From the NCBI RefSeq assembly GCF_000631985.1, contig NZ_JFYN01000014.1, forward strand, positions 62,001 to 126,000: a stretch of DNA of 64,000 bases, written 5' to 3'. Below, piece after piece: positions 8,852 to 16,989 of the stretch. This DNA comes from Pseudomonas sp. RIT288. Lineage in GTDB: Bacteria > Pseudomonadota > Gammaproteobacteria > Pseudomonadales > Pseudomonadaceae. Every line of letters starts with the position of its first letter. Position 1 is the first letter of the stretch. Position numbers and translations under genes: made by a program. The notes below the pieces were generated by a model, which was given only the letters and a program-made list of their open reading frames with translations, did not search any database and was not told the origin of the DNA.

Positions 8852-10468
8852 TCAGAAGCGGCTGACGCCGAAGCTGTTGGGTTGCAACATGCGGATGTCG
8901 GCTTCGTGGCAGATATCCAGCAGGTAACCGAGCAGGGTGCGCGTATCGCGTGGGTCGATCAGGCCGTCGTCCCACAGATTGGCGCTGCCGTAGAGCGCGG
9001 TGGACTGGCTGTCGAGTTTCTGCGCGGTGACCTGTTCGAGCATGTCGAGCATTTTCGGATCCGGCACCAGGCCCTCCTTGAGCTGTTTGGCCTCGGTGAC
9101 GATGCGCAACACCTTGCCGGCCTGCGCGCCGCCCATCACTGCGGTGCGGCTGTTGGGCCAGGCAAAAATGAAGCGTGGATCGAGACCGCGCCCGCACATC
9201 GCATAGTTGCCGGCACCGTAGGAGCCACCGACGACAATCGTCAGCTTAGGCACTCGGGCATTGGCCACCGCTTGAATCAGCTTCGAGCCGTGTTTGATCA
9301 CGCCTTGCTGCTCGGACTCGGTGCCGACCATGAACCCGGTGGTGTTGTGGAAAAACAGCAGCGGTGTCTGGCTCTGATCGCACAGTTGAATGAACTGCGC
9401 GGCCTTACTCGCGCCGGCCGGCGTTATCGGGCCGTTGTTGCCGATCAAGCCGCAGGCACGGCCCTGGATTTTCAACTGGCCGCAGATGGTTTGCTGATCG
9501 AACTCGCCCTTGAATTCGAGAAACTCCGATTCATCGGCAATCCGCGCAATGATTTCGCGCACGTCGTAGGGCTTCTTCGGGTCGTCGGGGATCAGCCCGA
9601 GCAACTCGTCGATCGGGTACAGCGGCGCCTTGTATTGCGGTTCCGGCAGCCACGGCAGTTGCTCGTTCCACGGCAGCATGCGCAGGATCTCGCGCACCAG
9701 GCGCACGCCGTCGGCATCGTTCTCGGCCAGGTATTCGGCGGTGCCGGCGACCTGGGCGTGCATCTCGGCGCCACCCAGTTGTTCATCGGTGGCGACCTCG
9801 CCCGTTGCGGCCTTGAGCAGTGGCGGCCCGGCAAGAAACAGCTTGGCCTTGCCGCGCACCACCACCACGTAATCCGACAGCCCCGGTTGATAGGCGCCGC
9901 CCGCCGTGGCCGAGCCGTGCACCACGGTAATTTGCGGCAGACCCATGGCCGACATCCGCGCCTGATTGGCGAAGCTGCGTGCGCCTTCGACGAAAATTTC
10001 CGCCGCATAATTGAGGTTGGCGCCGCCGCTTTCGGCCAGAGTGATCACCGGCAGTTTGTTGTCCTGGGCGATCTGTTGCAGGCGCAGGGATTTTTTCAGG
10101 CCGGTGGGGGAAATGGTGCCACCCTTGATCGCGCTGTTGTTGGCCACCACCATCGCCCGTATGCCGGACACGTAACCGATGCCGGCGATCAAGCCACCAC
10201 CGGCAGCGCTGCCGTCCTTGTCGTCGTGCAACTTGTAGCCCGCCAGGCTTGCCAGTTCGAGGAATGGTGCACCGGGGTCGAGCAGCAGATTCAGGCGTTC
10301 GCGGGGCAGCAGTTGTCCGCGCTTGTCGAATTTGGCCTTGGCTTCGGCAGCCTTGTTCAACAGGTTCTGTTCCAGTTGCTGAACTTGCTCGATCGCTGTG
10401 AGCATCGCCGCGCGGTTGCGGGCGAAAGTTTCACTGTGCGGATCGAGTTGGGACTGGATCTGCGGCAT
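8852..10468 (-). CDS. atuC: Geranyl-CoA carboxylase, carboxyltransferase beta subunit AtuC
   Basis: 538 residues of the acyl-CoA carboxylase beta (carboxyltransferase) family, with both crotonase-like halves. Visible motifs include DKRGQLLPRERL, the acyl-CoA pocket region GGGLIAGIG, and GGSYGAGNYAMCGR in the C-terminal half. It transfers CO2 from biotin on AtuF to geranyl-CoA. It starts 3 bases after the atuB stop codon. The methylcrotonyl-CoA enzyme LiuB is homologous; the assignment rests on atuA/atuB context. Confidence 0.88.
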   Translation of the reverse strand: MPQIQSQLDPHSETFARNRAAMLTAIEQVQQLEQNLLNKAAEAKAKFDKRGQLLPRERLNLLLDPGAPFLELASLAGYKLHDDKDGSAAGGGLIAGIGYVSGIRAMVVANNSAIKGGTISPTGLKKSLRLQQIAQDNKLPVITLAESGGANLNYAAEIFVEGARSFANQARMSAMGLPQITVVHGSATAGGAYQPGLSDYVVVVRGKAKLFLAGPPLLKAATGEVATDEQLGGAEMHAQVAGTAEYLAENDADGVRLVREILRMLPWNEQLPWLPEPQYKAPLYPIDELLGLIPDDPKKPYDVREIIARIADESEFLEFKGEFDQQTICGQLKIQGRACGLIGNNGPITPAGASKAAQFIQLCDQSQTPLLFFHNTTGFMVGTESEQQGVIKHGSKLIQAVANARVPKLTIVVGGSYGAGNYAMCGRGLDPRFIFAWPNSRTAVMGGAQAGKVLRIVTEAKQLKEGLVPDPKMLDMLEQVTAQKLDSQSTALYGSANLWDDGLIDPRDTRTLLGYLLDICHEADIRMLQPNSFGVSRF

Positions 10469-10471
10469 GGC

Positions 10472-11341
10472 TTACTCCTTGTCCTTGAGGACGTCGGGCA
10501 GGTACGCCCGATGGAAACCGTTGAACGACTCGCTGTGGCTCGCCTTGTGCAGCGGCCATGCGCGGCTGCCGAGACTGGCCGCGCCATCGATTTTCAAGGT
10601 GCTGCCGCTGATGAACGCCGCCGCCGGACTGAGCAGGAAAACAATCGCCGCACTGACTTCCGATTCGGTGCCGATGCGCTTGAGCGGTACGTGTTCGCGC
10701 AGGGTCGGGATCACGGCTTTGAACGCACCCTCATAAGTGTCCATTCCGCTGGACGCGATCCAGCCCGGCGCTACCGCATTGACCCGCACCCCGGCGTAAC
10801 CCCACTCGAACGCGGCGGTCTTGGTGAAGTTGTCCATCCCCGAACGTGCTGCGCCGGAATGGCCCATGCCCGGCATGCCGCCCCACATGTCGGCGAGCAT
10901 GTTGACGATGTTGCCGCCGTGCTTGCTCATCGACTGGTTGAACACTTCACGGGCCATCAGGAAGCCGCCGACCAGATTGGTGCGCAGCACGGTTTCGAAG
11001 CCTTTCTGATTGATCGAGGCCAGTGGCGACGGGTACTGGCCGCCGGCATTGTTGACCAGACCGTGGATCGGCCCGTGTTCGGCGATCAACTCGGCGACCC
11101 GTTGCTTCACCGCGTCTTCGTCACGGATGTCGCAGGCCTGCCAGTGCGCGCGGCCGCCGTCTTCGCTGATTTCGCCGGCGACCTTTTGCAGCTTCTCCGG
11201 CTTGCGCCCGACCAGCAGCACAGTGGCGCCGAGCGCCGCCAGTTCATGCGCGGTGCAACGGCCGATGCCGCTGCCACCACCGGTGACGATGATGGTCTGG
11301 CCGCTGAACAGATCGGCTTTGAAAATCGATGCGTAAGCCAT
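10472..11341 (-). CDS. atuB: Short-chain dehydrogenase AtuB
   Basis: 289 residues, classical SDR with the NAD(P) loop TGGGSGIG near residue 25 and NNAGG at the fourth strand. The usual YxxxK is replaced around HSGAARSGMDNFTK, so the catalytic Tyr is not obvious; 2,4-dienoyl-CoA-reductase-like SDRs share that feature. In the atu cluster AtuB is thought to act on citronellol/geraniol-derived intermediates, but its reaction is not firmly established. A TTG lies 9 bases upstream; AGAGG is correctly spaced for the ATG at 11341, so that start is used. Confidence 0.85.
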   Translation of the reverse strand: MAYASIFKADLFSGQTIIVTGGGSGIGRCTAHELAALGATVLLVGRKPEKLQKVAGEISEDGGRAHWQACDIRDEDAVKQRVAELIAEHGPIHGLVNNAGGQYPSPLASINQKGFETVLRTNLVGGFLMAREVFNQSMSKHGGNIVNMLADMWGGMPGMGHSGAARSGMDNFTKTAAFEWGYAGVRVNAVAPGWIASSGMDTYEGAFKAVIPTLREHVPLKRIGTESEVSAAIVFLLSPAAAFISGSTLKIDGAASLGSRAWPLHKASHSESFNGFHRAYLPDVLKDKE

Positions 11342-11353
11342 GGAGCCCAACCT

Positions 11354-13144
11354 CTAGTCGAGTTGTTCGGCGATGCTCTGCGGCACCGGGATCTGGATTT
11401 CCAGCAATTGCTGGGCGAAGGCCTTGCCCTGGGGATCGATGCGCAGACTCGCCACGCCACCGCCGCCAAGCGCGTTCTCCAGCAGAAAATTCAGGCTGTG
11501 AGTGCCGGGCAGGTACCAGCGTTCGACCCTGCCGTGGATCGGGTCGAGCACGTGGCGCATCCAGTCGACGATCACCGCCGGCGTCAGCGCTTCGGCGATC
11601 CACGGCAGGTATTCGGGGCGGCGCGGCAGGACGCCGATGTTGCTGTGATTGCCCTTGTCGCCGGAGCGCGCCACCGCCAGTTTCACCAGCGGCACACTGG
11701 CGTCGGCGCGGCCCTGGGGTTTGGGTGGCTGGTCGGGGGTTGGCAGATCGTGGCTGTCGAGTGGTGTTTGTGCGGGCAGGGCGCAGGGATGCTGATCGCC
11801 GGCCATGTCGACGTGCAGGGTGCAGGCTGTTTTGTCGATCAGGAACGAGAACAGACGGATCAACGGATAAACCGTCGGCCGTCCACCGACGATACCGGTC
11901 AGTCCCGGTGCCATGCCGGTGGCGGCCTGGGCGATTTCCCGGGAGAACAGAATCAGTGCCGGTTTCAGTGGATGGCGCACCGCGAGTTTGATCACCACCT
12001 CGCGGCTGTCCCGACGCTGACCGTGCGGGCCGTAAGTGGCTTCGCTGCCGAGCAGTTCGATGTCGACTTCGCTGTACGGTGGCCAGCCGCGCTGGCTGAA
12101 CATTTCGGCAGTCTTGGCGATGATTGCCTGACTGACGCGGCGGGCCTTGTCCACCGCATCGATGCCGGCGATCAGGCAACTGGCGGTGCAGCGGAAACCG
12201 TCCGGCCAGGTCGCGCTGACCTTGTATTTATCGCTGGGCGGCAGGCCTTTGGCTCCGTGGACATGCACGGCGTTTTTGCCTTGTTGCTGCAGTTTCACCT
12301 GAGTGAAATCACAGACCACATCCGGCAACAGATAGGCCTGTGGATCACCGATTTCATAGAGCATCTGCTCGCCAACCGTCAGCGGCGTCACCAACCCGCC
12401 GGAGCCCTCGGGTTTGCTGACGATGAACTGCCCGTCGGCGCTGACTTCGACGATGGGAAAACCGATGTGTTCGTAATCCGGCACGTCGCGCCAGTCGGTG
12501 AAATTGCCCCCCGTGCATTGCGCGCCGCATTCGATGATGTGCCCGGCCAGCGCGGCCTGGGCCAGTTTGTCGTAGTCGTGCCAGGCCCAGCCGAACTCAT
12601 GCACCAGCGCCGCGCTGACCACCGCGCTGTCGACCACGCGCCCGGTGATGACGATGTCGGCGCCCAGGCGCAGAGCCTCGACGATGCCCGGCGCGCCGAG
12701 GTAGGCGTTGGTTGATACGCACATCGGCGGCAGCGGCGCGCCGTTGAACATTTCGTGGATGCCTTGGGCGGCGAGTTGCTTGAATTGCGGTTGCAGATCG
12801 TCGCCGAGCAGCACGGCGATTTTCAGACTGACCCCGGCCTTGTCGCAGGCAGCCTGCAGGGCGGCGGCGCAGGCTTTCGGATTGATCCCGCCGGCGTTGC
12901 TGATCACGCGGATCTTCTGTTCGGCCAGTTGCGGCAGCAGCGGCGCGAGCACCTCGACGAAGTCCCCGGCGAACCCGGCCTGAGGGTCCTTCATGCGCGC
13001 GCCGGCCATGATCGACAGGGTGATTTCGGCCAGGTAATCGAACACCAGATAATCCAGCTGCCCGCCGGCCACAAGCTGTGCGGCGGCGGTACTGGTGTCA
13101 CCCCAGAATGCGCTGGCGCATCCGATCCGAACGGTGGTTGGCAT
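11354..13144 (-). CDS. atuA: Acyclic terpene utilisation protein AtuA (DUF1446)
   Basis: 596 residues. AtuA is essential for growth on acyclic terpenes in P. aeruginosa, but its biochemical step is unknown. The sequence starts with TVRIGCASAFWGDT and carries long conserved blocks (SNAGGINPKACA, GAQCTGGNFTDW) typical of DUF1446, followed by a C-terminal extension (about 480-596; VARSGDKGNHSNIGV). It is the first gene of the minus-strand operon. The ATG at 13142-13144 has a GGAG ribosome binding site. The family member is the strongest evidence that this is an atu and not a liu cluster. Confidence 0.92.
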   Translation of the reverse strand: MPTTVRIGCASAFWGDTSTAAAQLVAGGQLDYLVFDYLAEITLSIMAGARMKDPQAGFAGDFVEVLAPLLPQLAEQKIRVISNAGGINPKACAAALQAACDKAGVSLKIAVLLGDDLQPQFKQLAAQGIHEMFNGAPLPPMCVSTNAYLGAPGIVEALRLGADIVITGRVVDSAVVSAALVHEFGWAWHDYDKLAQAALAGHIIECGAQCTGGNFTDWRDVPDYEHIGFPIVEVSADGQFIVSKPEGSGGLVTPLTVGEQMLYEIGDPQAYLLPDVVCDFTQVKLQQQGKNAVHVHGAKGLPPSDKYKVSATWPDGFRCTASCLIAGIDAVDKARRVSQAIIAKTAEMFSQRGWPPYSEVDIELLGSEATYGPHGQRRDSREVVIKLAVRHPLKPALILFSREIAQAATGMAPGLTGIVGGRPTVYPLIRLFSFLIDKTACTLHVDMAGDQHPCALPAQTPLDSHDLPTPDQPPKPQGRADASVPLVKLAVARSGDKGNHSNIGVLPRRPEYLPWIAEALTPAVIVDWMRHVLDPIHGRVERWYLPGTHSLNFLLENALGGGGVASLRIDPQGKAFAQQLLEIQIPVPQSIAEQLD

Positions 13145-13190
13145 GGTTATCTCCGACTCAGGAACCTGCGACAGAAGTGTCTGGAGGCTA

Positions 13191-13248
13191 CCAAGCAAGC
13201 GCTTGGTTTGTAAACAGCTGAAATATCTTCTGCCCAAGCGCTTGCTTG
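13191..13248. promoter_or_regulatory. Two AtuR operators in the atuA-atuR gap
   Basis: Site 1 at 13191-13206 and site 2 at 13233-13248 are exact reverse complements of each other over 16 bases (site 2 is CCAAGCGCTTGCTTGG). Each is itself an imperfect palindrome with CCAAGC and GCTTGG arms. AtuR of P. aeruginosa is known to bind two inverted repeats in the same gap. The centres are 42 bases apart, about four helical turns. Confidence 0.85.
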
Positions 13249-13327
13249 GTCGCGGCCCGCGGCTTAAATTGCGCGCAACCCTGCGTGTTCAGGGGGCAAC
13301 AGACTGATCGACTGTAGGAGAGAACGG

Positions 13328-13951
13328 GTGGACGAGCAAAAAGCCCTGAGGGTCATGCGCGAACTGGTCGACCAAGGCCAGTTGACCGACCCTGACAGCG
13401 CCCGCGGCAAACTGCTGCAAGTGGCCGCTCACCTGTTCCGCAACAAAGGCTACGAGCGCACCACGGTGCGTGACCTGGCGGGGGCGGTGGGGATCCAGTC
13501 CGGGAGCATTTTTCATCACTTCAAAAGCAAGGATGAAATCCTTCGGGCGGTGATGGAAGAAACCATCCGCTACAACACCGCGCTGATGCGCGCCGCGCTG
13601 GCCGAAGCCAGCAACGTGCGCGAGCGGGTGCTGGCGCTGATTCGCTGCGAGTTGCAGTCGATCATGGGCGGCAGCGGCGAAGCCATGGCGGTGCTGGTCT
13701 ACGAATGGCGTTCGTTGTCCGAAGACGGTCAGGCCCGTGTGCTGGCCCTGCGCGATGTCTACGAAGACATCTGGCTGCAGGTGCTGGGCGAAGCCAAGGA
13801 CGCCGGTTTCATCCGAGGCGATGTATTTGTTACCCGACGTTTTCTTACCGGTGCGCTGTCCTGGACCACCACCTGGTTCCGTGCCGGCGGCAGCCTGAGC
13901 CTCGATCAGTTGGCCGATGAAGCGCTGATTCTGGTGCTCGAAGAGCGTTAA
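13328..13951 (+). CDS. atuR: TetR-family repressor AtuR
   Basis: 207 residues with an N-terminal TetR helix-turn-helix (about 27-75; TTVRDLAGAVGIQSGSIFHHFKSKDEIL) and an all-helical ligand domain. It starts at GTG with AGGAG upstream. It is divergent from atuABCDEF, with two palindromic operators in the gap. Its P. aeruginosa orthologue represses the atu operon and is released when acyclic terpenes are metabolised; self-regulation is likely from the operator positions. Confidence 0.9.
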   Translation: MDEQKALRVMRELVDQGQLTDPDSARGKLLQVAAHLFRNKGYERTTVRDLAGAVGIQSGSIFHHFKSKDEILRAVMEETIRYNTALMRAALAEASNVRERVLALIRCELQSIMGGSGEAMAVLVYEWRSLSEDGQARVLALRDVYEDIWLQVLGEAKDAGFIRGDVFVTRRFLTGALSWTTTWFRAGGSLSLDQLADEALILVLEER

Positions 13952-14043
13952 CCCACGTTCCAACAGGTCAGGAAACTGGCTAACTGGGCGAAACCGCCTA
14001 GCTTGAATGCATTGATCGGTATTTTTTCGGGGAGTGGGGTGTT

Positions 14044-14841
14044 TTGAAGTCTTCGCCAATTCGGACGACCGCAGGGCTTTTGCTCGTAGCGCTGGCGGTA
14101 TTTTGGGTGTTGCCCGCGCAGGCAGCGCAACTGGTTCGGGTGGGCGCGGCGCATTTTCCGCCTTACACCATACGTCCGGAAAACGGTGCCGACACCGGAC
14201 TGTTGCCGGAACTGGTCGCCGCGTTGAACAACCTGCAGAGCGACTATCACTTTGAACTTGTTCCGACCTCCATTCCTCGGCGATTCGGTGACCTGAAGGA
14301 AGGGCGCACCGACATGGCGATTTTCGAGAACCCGGACTGGGGCTGGAAGGAGATTCCACACACCACGGTCGATATGGGCCTGGAAGATGCCGAGATTTTC
14401 GTCGCGCAACGCGAAGAGGGTCGGCAGCAGGATTACTTCTCGAACCTCAAGGGCAAGCGGCTGGCGCTGTACAGCGGCTATCACTACGAGTTCGCCAATT
14501 TCAACGCCGACCCCAAGTTTCTCGCGGATACGTTCAAGGCCACGTTGACCTATTCCCATGACAGCAACCTGTTGATGGTGCTGCGCGGGCGCGCGGATAT
14601 TGCGCTGGTTACACGTTCCTATCTGAGTGATTACCTGCTGCGTAACGAAAAGGTGCGCGAGGCGTTGCTGGTATCGCAGCGCATCGATCAGGTCTATCAC
14701 CACTACGCCATTCTTCGTCCGACCGCGCCGATCAGCGGCGAAGCGTTCGGCAAATTGCTGCAAGGTTTGCGCGACAACGGCGAGATGCTGAAGATTTTCG
14801 AACCCTACAAGATCGCTCTGGTACCGGTACCGCAACACTGA
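14044..14841 (+). CDS. Periplasmic amino-acid-type solute-binding protein
   Basis: 265 residues. A signal peptide (about 1-28, ending near LPAQAA) is followed by a family 3 solute-binding fold: VRVGAAHFPPYTI at the first strand, TGLLPELVAALN, the hinge region RRFGDLKEGRTDMAIF, and LRGRADIALVTRSYL in lobe two. No permease or ATPase is nearby, so it is an orphan that may act as a sensor or work with a remote transporter. Starts at TTG with GGAG upstream. No PvdS site is visible before it, so it is probably not part of the pyoverdine regulon. Confidence 0.72.
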   Translation: MKSSPIRTTAGLLLVALAVFWVLPAQAAQLVRVGAAHFPPYTIRPENGADTGLLPELVAALNNLQSDYHFELVPTSIPRRFGDLKEGRTDMAIFENPDWGWKEIPHTTVDMGLEDAEIFVAQREEGRQQDYFSNLKGKRLALYSGYHYEFANFNADPKFLADTFKATLTYSHDSNLLMVLRGRADIALVTRSYLSDYLLRNEKVREALLVSQRIDQVYHHYAILRPTAPISGEAFGKLLQGLRDNGEMLKIFEPYKIALVPVPQH

Positions 14842-14856
14842 TTTCACCCCGCCGGC

Positions 14857-14880
14857 TAAATTTCCCCGCTCGGCTCACGT
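14857..14880 (+). promoter_or_regulatory. PvdS-dependent promoter (IS box) of pvdY
   Basis: TAAAT at 14857-14861, 16 bases, then CGT at 14878-14880, with GGC before TAAAT. This is an exact match to the iron-starvation box consensus read by PvdS. It lies 40 bases upstream of the pvdY start codon. Confidence 0.88.
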
Positions 14881-14920
14881 CCCATCGTTGAACTGTCGAC
14901 GATTATCGTGAGCCCGACCC

Positions 14921-15934
14921 ATGTCCAATCTGAATGACCTGACTGCCCTGGCCTTGCCTTCGGGCCGTGAACTGGTAGCCGATGCCACCGAAAGCCGTCT
15001 GAGCCTGAGCCTGGACGGACAACCGCTGATTCGCTTGCGTCTGGACCGTGACGGCAACGGCCCGATCCAGCTCGATGAGCGTTTCGCTCTGCCGCCCGGC
15101 CTGGCATTGTGGGCTGCCTGTTACTGGTTGTTTGCCCGTGAGCCGGAGCGTCAGCAATTGCTCTGGCAACTGGATCAGCCGCCCACCGAAGCCTTGCTCA
15201 GCGGCTTGCTGATCAGCACCGAAGTGGCCGGCGAATACCGTTGCGAACGCACCTTGTTCTGGCAACTGCCGCAACCATGGCTCGGAACATCGCTGAGTGG
15301 CAGCTACCCGCAACAAATGGTGATCAGCCAGGGCAAGCGCCATCCGCTGCGTCCGGTCAAGCCGCGCGGTGAAGTCTATCGCCGCTTCGATGCGCGCCTC
15401 GGGGCGTGGATTTCCCTGCGCACGCTGGAGATCGAGCAGGATCTGGCGCGATTCAATCGCTGGCAGAACAGTCCGCGAGTCGCCAGTTTCTGGCAGGAGG
15501 AGGGCAGTCTTGAACAGCATCGCGAATACCTCGGCAAGCTCGACGCCGATCCGCACACCCTGACCCTGATCGGCTGTTTCGATGATCAACCGTTTGCCTA
15601 TTTCGAAGCCTACTGGGCCAAGGAAGATCGTATCGCGCCGTTCTACGACGCGGACAATTACGACCGTGGCATTCACATGCTGGTGGGGGAAGAGAATCAC
15701 CGTGGCCCGCACAAGGTCGCGAGCTGGTTGTCGGCGCTGGTGCACTATCTGTTTCTGGATGATCCGCGTACCCAGCGCGTGGTCGCCGAGCCGCGTGCCG
15801 ACAACGCGAAGATGATCGGCCACATGCAGAACCAGTGCTTCCATTGCGAGAAGGAATTCGACTTTCCGCACAAGCGTGCGGCGTTGATGATTCTGGGGCG
15901 TGAGCGGTTTTTTGATCGGTGCAAGCTGGCCTGA
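14921..15934 (+). CDS. pvdY: IucB/PvdY-like hydroxyornithine acetyltransferase
   Basis: 337 residues. The C-terminal half (about 150-330) is a GNAT domain of the siderophore acetyltransferase type found in IucB and RhbD: the GCFDDQPFAYFEAYWAKED core strands, DRGIHMLVGEENHRG at the acetyl-CoA site, and VVAEPRADNAKM. The N-terminal half is the less conserved extension usual in this family. An exact PvdS promoter precedes it and pvdS is its neighbour, so it most likely acetylates N5-hydroxyornithine for a pyoverdine containing acetyl-hydroxyornithine (inference). The pyoverdine peptide itself cannot be read from this window, as pvdI/J/D are elsewhere. Confidence 0.8.
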   Translation: MSNLNDLTALALPSGRELVADATESRLSLSLDGQPLIRLRLDRDGNGPIQLDERFALPPGLALWAACYWLFAREPERQQLLWQLDQPPTEALLSGLLISTEVAGEYRCERTLFWQLPQPWLGTSLSGSYPQQMVISQGKRHPLRPVKPRGEVYRRFDARLGAWISLRTLEIEQDLARFNRWQNSPRVASFWQEEGSLEQHREYLGKLDADPHTLTLIGCFDDQPFAYFEAYWAKEDRIAPFYDADNYDRGIHMLVGEENHRGPHKVASWLSALVHYLFLDDPRTQRVVAEPRADNAKMIGHMQNQCFHCEKEFDFPHKRAALMILGRERFFDRCKLA

Positions 15935-15971
15935 GGTTCAGGCCTCAAGATCACGTAGATCTTGAGGCCGC

Positions 15972-16045
15972 ATTCGCGAGCAGGCTCGCTCCCACACAGG
16001 TTCTGCATACACAGGACAAATGTGGGAGCGAGCCTGCTCGCGAAT
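15972..16045. repeat. REPIN (family 1) between pvdY and pvdS
   Basis: Two inverted copies of TGTGGGAGCGAGCCTGCTCGCGAAT separated by about 25 bases. It lies in the gap between the convergent genes pvdY and pvdS, where it may act as a shared transcript end. Confidence 0.9.
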
Positions 16046-16067
16046 GGGGTTACCACGATTTCGCTGA

Positions 16068-16622
16068 TTAACGACGCCCCATCGAGGCCGCGTCCCCACG
16101 ACTGCCCGACACCTTGCGGCAGTGCACCAGCGCATCACGAATCATGAAGTTGACCAGGGTCGGCGAAACGCCGAGTTCCTTGGCGATGTCCTTTTGCGGC
16201 ACCCCGTGCAGGCGGTACATCTCGAAGGCGTAGCGGGTGCGGCTGGGCAGTTCGGTCAGCGCGTCGGCGATGTGTTCCAGCGTCGAGAAATTGATGTGCG
16301 AGGTTTCCGGCGATGCGCCCTGAATGACCACGTTCAACCCTTCCTCTTCCGGGCCTGCGTATTTCTGCTCCAGCGCCTGTTTGCGGTAGTGATCGATGGC
16401 GAGGTTGCGCACGATCTGGAACAGATAACTCAATTGCGCCTTGATCGACGACGTGATCGGCGGGGCCGACTGCAAGCGGAAGAACGCATCTTGAACCACG
16501 TCTTCGGCGCGCGAACGGCAGCCAGTAATGCGCGATGCGATCTTGACCAGAATCAGTCGATTGTCGACGAAGGCCTGAAGTAGCGGTGAATCGCACCTGC
16601 TTGTGGATACTTGTTCCGTCAT
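16068..16622 (-). CDS. pvdS: Iron-starvation ECF sigma factor PvdS
   Basis: 184 residues, near the usual PvdS length of 187. Sigma region 2 (about 25-95; RAEDVVQDAFFRLQ and VRNLAIDHYRKQ) and region 4 (about 120-175; TELPSRTRYAFEMYRLHGVPQKDIAKELGVS helix-turn-helix) are complete. PvdS directs RNA polymerase to IS-box promoters of pyoverdine genes, several of which lie in this window. The ATG at 16620-16622 is preceded by AAGGTG; an in-frame GTG three codons upstream is less likely. It is divergent from pvdL, and its promoter is overlapped by a Fur-like site. Confidence 0.95.
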   Translation of the reverse strand: MTEQVSTSRCDSPLLQAFVDNRLILVKIASRITGCRSRAEDVVQDAFFRLQSAPPITSSIKAQLSYLFQIVRNLAIDHYRKQALEQKYAGPEEEGLNVVIQGASPETSHINFSTLEHIADALTELPSRTRYAFEMYRLHGVPQKDIAKELGVSPTLVNFMIRDALVHCRKVSGSRGDAASMGRR

Positions 16623-16691
16623 GGAAATCACCTTGCTGCCAATAGGTTAGTGGGACGCCAGGGGACGAGGCCGTCCTACACATCGAGCGAC

Positions 16692-16720
16692 AAATTATGT
16701 TGAATGATAATGATTGTCAA
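16692..16720 (-). promoter_or_regulatory. pvdS promoter with overlapping Fur box
   Basis: On the minus strand TTGACA (16715-16720) and TAATTT (16692-16697) are separated by 17 bases, a good sigma-70 promoter. The sequence at 16702-16720 (plus strand GAATGATAATGATTGTCAA) resembles the Fur 19-mer of three GATAAT-like hexamers and covers the -35 and spacer. Iron-loaded Fur would block pvdS, as known in P. aeruginosa. Confidence 0.82.
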
Positions 16721-16813
16721 TTGAGAAAGAGAACTAATGCTCCGTAAAGGTGCGAATCGAGAACTGCGACACACCGCCACACCCCCGCCCCATTGGCGAT
16801 CCCGCCTGTCGAC

Positions 16814-16837
16814 TAATTATTTCAAGACGTCATCCGT
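16814..16837 (+). promoter_or_regulatory. Probable PvdS promoter of pvdL
   Basis: TAATT at 16814-16818, 16 bases, CGT at 16835-16837, preceded by GAC. One mismatch to the TAAAT-N16-CGT iron-starvation box. It is the best such match between pvdS and pvdL, and it leaves a 5' untranslated region of roughly 150 bases. Confidence 0.65.
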
Positions 16838-16989
16838 TCTCATTGGTGAATGGTTCCGGGTACCGAGCCCCGACCAGACAGCATTCCGCAGCCTCGCGCG
16901 GTCGGCACAGACCGCGCCCTGCACGCCCTCGACCGGCGTGACGCAGCAACCCGATTCCACTAGCAAGCCGAATTCAGGCAGGAAACCTC

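Noticed and set aside
7814..12715. Very long plus-strand open frame opposite atuA-atuD
   Set aside because: It is an antisense shadow caused by strong GC bias at codon position 3 of the atu genes. Its translation is rich in Ala, Arg, Gln and His, has no domain, and crosses four well-defined genes.
4790..13144. Leucine/isovalerate (liu) cluster instead of atu
   Set aside because: The carboxylase, hydratase and dehydrogenase would fit either, but AtuA (DUF1446), AtuB, the AtuR-like regulator with its paired operators, and absence of an HMG-CoA lyase gene favour atu.
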